From Verrucomicrobia bacterium 12-59-8 (GTDB lineage Bacteria > Verrucomicrobiota > Verrucomicrobiae > Verrucomicrobiales > Verrucomicrobiaceae), in contig NCCR01000023.1 of assembly GCA_002279765.1 (NCBI GenBank), positions 6,464 to 70,463 on the forward strand: 64,000 nucleotides of DNA, given 5' to 3'. Made by a program: the position numbers and the translations under genes. The notes beneath the pieces are model-generated. The model was not told the origin of the DNA. It was given only the letters and a program-made list of their open reading frames with translations, and did no database searches. Shown one piece after another: positions 60,885 to 64,000 of the stretch. Numbering within the stretch: the first letter of the stretch is position 1; every line of letters begins with the position of its first letter.

Positions 60885-61936
60885 GATTTCAGCATCTGTG
60901 AGCCATGGTTCTGTCTGTGCCCAAAGCTAAAGACCCAGCCAAGCTGCCAGCGATTGACCACCCAGGCAACACTGGCTGCAGATAGCAAACCCGCCGCCAC
61001 GCCGGTCAATAGCAGAACCCATGCATCCGTGACTCCCAACTGGCGTGTCAGCAGCCAGCGGGTCACCGGCGGCGCAAACCCATGCAACACATAGATGGCC
61101 AACGACTGCCGCCCCAGCCAACCGAGCCATTTGGTACCTGGCAGCGCAGAGAGCCCCATCGACAGGCCGAGGATGCCTGCGATGCCTGCGATCCCCAAGG
61201 GCAGCCGGGACCAGGGCGGGAGTTCCGAATTCTGCCAGCACATCCAGCCGAGCAGCCCAAGCAACGCTGCTCCAGTCAGCAGCGTCCCCGTGCTCGGCAC
61301 CTTCCAGCCAACCAGCGTGCCATTGGCAGCCAGCCAGACCCCCAGCGCGTAAAACACGGCATTAAGTTCGAAGCGGCAGCGCGTTGAGTCAAACTCGACA
61401 AAACTGCAGCAAGCATAGTCCACAAAGGCCCCCAGACTGATCACGATCAGCCAGACCGGCCTGCGACACACAGCCTGCAGCGAATGGTTCAAACCATGCA
61501 GCAAAAACAGAATGAGCAGGAACCAAGGACCGGCGCTCGCGGCATAGAACATGCGCAAAGGCCCCCAAGGATCAGCATGAACATTGGCGATGCCAGTGCC
61601 GGAAGCAGCTAATTGCACCGCCCAAAGAATGAGGCCCCACAAAAAATATGGATATAACAAGGTGGCCAGAAAAGACGTCATCGGTGCCGGGCCCTTCACC
61701 CTTGTTCGGAACTCCGCCAGCCAGCCCGAAACAAAAAAAAGCGTCGGCACATGAAACAAGTAGATCCAATCATAGAACCAGCTCCCCAAGGGAGAGAAGG
61801 GCACAAAGTGCCCCGCCATCAGCCCCCCCAGTACGTGCCCCATCACCACCAGGATCATGGCCATGCCTTTGGCCAGATCGGGCCATGCGAGACGCTGCAA
61901 CGGCAACATCGAATCTGCTGACACACAGGAGCTCAT
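60881..61936 (-). CDS. Acyltransferase-3 family membrane protein
   Basis: The protein has 351 residues and about ten membrane helices; Met10 (MLPLQRLAWPDLAKG) is an alternative start. The family signature opens with LAWPDLAKGMAMILVVMGHVLGG, including the conserved His, and FHVPTLFFVSGWLA follows. OafA/WecH-type proteins O-acetylate sugars, so this gene could decorate the polysaccharide made by its neighbours. It overlaps the GT2 gene. Confidence 0.9.
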   Translation of the reverse strand: MSSCVSADSMLPLQRLAWPDLAKGMAMILVVMGHVLGGLMAGHFVPFSPLGSWFYDWIYLFHVPTLFFVSGWLAEFRTRVKGPAPMTSFLATLLYPYFLWGLILWAVQLAASGTGIANVHADPWGPLRMFYAASAGPWFLLILFLLHGLNHSLQAVCRRPVWLIVISLGAFVDYACCSFVEFDSTRCRFELNAVFYALGVWLAANGTLVGWKVPSTGTLLTGAALLGLLGWMCWQNSELPPWSRLPLGIAGIAGILGLSMGLSALPGTKWLGWLGRQSLAIYVLHGFAPPVTRWLLTRQLGVTDAWVLLLTGVAAGLLSAASVAWVVNRWQLGWVFSFGHRQNHGSQMLKS

Positions 61937-61980
61937 TCGTCTGCCATCCTCAGAGATGTGAAATGGTTCCTCATCCCGCT

Positions 61981-63006
61981 TTAATGCCTAGCCACTGCGT
62001 TAAAAACATGGACGTAAGCTTGTGCCACGAAAGAGGCCTCATGACGTTCCAGATGGCTGGCAGAAAGTACACGGTGAGCGTCGGCTGAGCACACACGGCC
62101 CAGGCATTCCATCAATGCATGCGCCAGTTCCCGTTCATTGCCATTGGCAAACGTGCTGCCACAAGGGCCGATGGCTTCCGGCAGGCCGCCCCCCGAGGAA
62201 CCCACCACCCAGCAACCACAGGCAATGCCCTCAAGTGCCACCACCCCAAACGGCTCGTTCCAACGCGAGGGAACGACCAGGATGCGATGCTCGTTGAGCA
62301 GCCGCACGAGTTGCTCGCCCGACTGCGCCCCCGTGAAGGTGATTTGATCCATCACCTGGCATTGCACGGCGAGTTGTTCCAGCGGCCCGCGTTCCGGACC
62401 AGAGCCGATGATGGTGAGCCGGGGCCGATGGCCTTGGTCACGAAGCAGCGCCAGCGCCTGGATCAGCACATCCACGCCCTTGTCAGACACAAGGCGACCG
62501 AGAAAAACCAAGTCCTGCGTTTTGGGCACTTCCTCCAAACGGCGAAATTGCCGGCTGTCATACGGATTGGGAATGACGTGCCCATTGACGCCAAGAAACT
62601 GATCCACCGAACGACTGACGGAAATATTGGCCGCAGCAAAACGGCAAAGCCACTTTTTGAGCCGGTTGAGCACCGTCACGGGTCTGCCGAAATCTTCATA
62701 CCAGCCATGGTGGGTGGCCACCCAGACCGGGCGCCGCAATCCACAAAACAACCAGGGAAGAAAACCCCAAAGGCTCACATTGGCATGCACAAACACGTCC
62801 CCTGCCCTCACCGCCTGGGCGATGTCCAAAAAGCCCGCACCGCGCAATACCTGAAAGGGAAAGGTGTCAGGCTCTGAATTGGGTGCGCCCGTGACCACTG
62901 TCACCGCATGTCCCATGCGGCTCCACTCAGCAGCCAGTACTTGGACCACGGTTTCCAGCCCCCCGAGCATCGGGTGGAAAGCTGGCGAATACACCACGAT
63001 TCTCAC
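61981..63006 (-). CDS. GT4-family glycosyltransferase
   Basis: The protein has 341 residues. It starts MRIVVYSPAFHPMLGGLETVV, the classical glycine-rich GT4 opening. THHGWYEDFG and SRSVDQFLGVNGHVIPNPYD lie in the N-lobe. The C-lobe shows LVFLGRLVSDKGVDVLIQAL, LTIIGSGPERG and LVVPSRWNEPFGVVALEGIACGCWVVGSSGGGLPE (E-x7-E). The start overlaps the next gene by four bases, so the two are co-translated. Confidence 0.93.
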   Translation of the reverse strand: MRIVVYSPAFHPMLGGLETVVQVLAAEWSRMGHAVTVVTGAPNSEPDTFPFQVLRGAGFLDIAQAVRAGDVFVHANVSLWGFLPWLFCGLRRPVWVATHHGWYEDFGRPVTVLNRLKKWLCRFAAANISVSRSVDQFLGVNGHVIPNPYDSRQFRRLEEVPKTQDLVFLGRLVSDKGVDVLIQALALLRDQGHRPRLTIIGSGPERGPLEQLAVQCQVMDQITFTGAQSGEQLVRLLNEHRILVVPSRWNEPFGVVALEGIACGCWVVGSSGGGLPEAIGPCGSTFANGNERELAHALMECLGRVCSADAHRVLSASHLERHEASFVAQAYVHVFNAVARH

Positions 63007-64000
63007 AGTGGGCGAACCTCCGTATTTGCCTCAATCAGGCCACGATACACGTCCTTGATCTGATCCCGGTAACGCTGAGGCGAAAACTGCGCGGCAAACA
63101 AGCTGGCCTCCCGCCCCTCTCGTGCCGCACGATCCCGATCACCTTCATACCAGCTCAGGCGTTCAGTGATCGCACGACTGTCCAGCGCCGGCACTCGCCA
63201 GGCGGGATCTGGCACAGGCACCCCGCAGTGCGTGGTGACGACCACCGGCAACCCGCAGGCCATAGCCTCCATGGCCACCAAACCAAAGGAGTCTCCCAGC
63301 GAGGGCATGACCAGCACCTCCTGCGAATTGAGGAAGTCACGCAGTTGCGGACGGCTCATGTAAGGCAGGTATTTGGGTTGGACAGGGCACTGCTGCAGCA
63401 GCGGCTGCAGAGCTGCATCCACCTGCCCCACCAAGGTCAAGGCCACGGCAGCGCCAAGCGGCGAAACCGCCTGGAGGAGATACGGCAGGCCCTTGGCGAG
63501 GCTGCCGCAGCCGACGGCAGCCACCTTGAGGGGCCGGCCTTCAGTGTGCGTGCGCTCTTCCGGTTTCCAGAAGTCGGTATCCACCCACAGCGGGATGGCC
63601 CGGCACTTCTCCGCTGGCACGCCCAGGCCCACCCAGTGTTCCCGTTGCAGTTCAGAACAAAACAGGATCACGTCAGCCAGCTCCCGCTCCTGCTCTTTGT
63701 GATGGGTCATCGCAGGTGAATCACATAACGGAGGCTTGGGCAGGCCAAACTCTGCCGCAGCTCGCAGCAAAACCTCGTCCATGAATGGGGCCGGGATGCC
63801 GTGGCTATCGAGCACACAGCGCATGCCACGTTCTTTGGCAGCGCGAAAATACTCCAGCGCGCAGGTTTCCGCCGCCACGGCGATGCGGGCATCGCTGTGA
63901 CGCAACCTCCGTGCGGCCTGACGCTCAAAAGCCTGAAGGTAGGGCAAAGGGTCCATGCGTCTGTGCTTGAACACCTTTTTGATCATCTGCCGGGCCAGTT
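63003..64000 (-). CDS. GT4-family glycosyltransferase (5' end outside window)
   Basis: At least 332 residues are seen and the frame stays open to the right edge. A Met at 63986 is internal, because the visible start lacks the opening strand-loop of GT4 proteins. Seen are FERQAARRLRHSDARIAVAAETCALEYFRAAKERG, VAAVGCGSLAKGLPYLLQAV, VALTLVGQVDAAL, EVLVMPSLGDSFGLVAMEAMACGLPVVVTTHCG (E-x7-E). It is the first visible gene of the locus as transcribed. Confidence 0.9.
   Translation of the reverse strand, partial: LARQMIKKVFKHRRMDPLPYLQAFERQAARRLRHSDARIAVAAETCALEYFRAAKERGMRCVLDSHGIPAPFMDEVLLRAAAEFGLPKPPLCDSPAMTHHKEQERELADVILFCSELQREHWVGLGVPAEKCRAIPLWVDTDFWKPEERTHTEGRPLKVAAVGCGSLAKGLPYLLQAVSPLGAAVALTLVGQVDAALQPLLQQCPVQPKYLPYMSRPQLRDFLNSQEVLVMPSLGDSFGLVAMEAMACGLPVVVTTHCGVPVPDPAWRVPALDSRAITERLSWYEGDRDRAAREGREASLFAAQFSPQRYRDQIKDVYRGLIEANTEVRPL

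Overview
The window suggests a Verrucomicrobiota chromosome, probably of the Prosthecobacter/Verrucomicrobium type. This is an inference from gene content: a giant protein built of autotransporter-associated beta-strand repeats, a lone Tat-exported DUF1501 protein, pseudopilins of verrucomicrobial style, GC-rich coding sequence, and many starts without a clear Shine-Dalgarno sequence. No rRNA is present to confirm it.

Layout. 1-11561 (minus) is the N-terminal >3,850 residues of one giant exported repeat protein whose gene runs off the left edge; a ~4.2 kb unit recurs almost three times inside it. Divergent from it is an exported protein with an NlpC/P60-like C-terminus (11894-13147). 13155-16614 is a tight operon of periplasmic binding protein, PAS sensor kinase and LuxR-type regulator. 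Two tRNAs (Met, Asn) follow. 17109-30313 is mostly housekeeping: purC, glnS, a Tgt with a MnmC-like tail, a UvrD/PcrA helicase, an RfaE2-PurN fusion, an A-type Fe-S carrier, mutL and a DUF1501 protein, punctuated by palindromic intergenic repeats.

30559-35516 is a compact gspEFGHIJ-type operon with no secretin. After it come an exported protein that looks like an inactive C39-like peptidase and a small accessory island (37479-39517, minus): an excisionase-like HTH protein, a small protein with a broken zinc ribbon, and a RepA-like ATPase. The ATPase gene ends beside an array of eleven GGATCA/TGATCC hexamers that contains a perfect 48-bp palindrome. No integrase is visible. This reads as the replication module of a decayed integrated element.

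40372-45257 returns to core genes (eno, an FtsB-like protein, acpP, a YugP-like protease, an alpha/beta hydrolase). From 45229 to the right edge every gene is on the minus strand and forms a surface-polysaccharide locus: GT4, GT2 and GT9 glycosyltransferases, a GDP-mannose 3,5-epimerase-like enzyme, UDP-galactopyranose mutase, a GT-C membrane transferase, a polymerase-like membrane protein, FkbM and class I methyltransferases, and an acyltransferase. One GT2 gene in it is broken by an internal deletion with frameshift, and one gene fuses GT4 to GT9.

The strongest candidates for something new are the palindrome/hexamer array beside the RepA-like gene, the triplicated giant protein, the two domain fusions in RNA/purine metabolism, and the binding protein-kinase-regulator operon.
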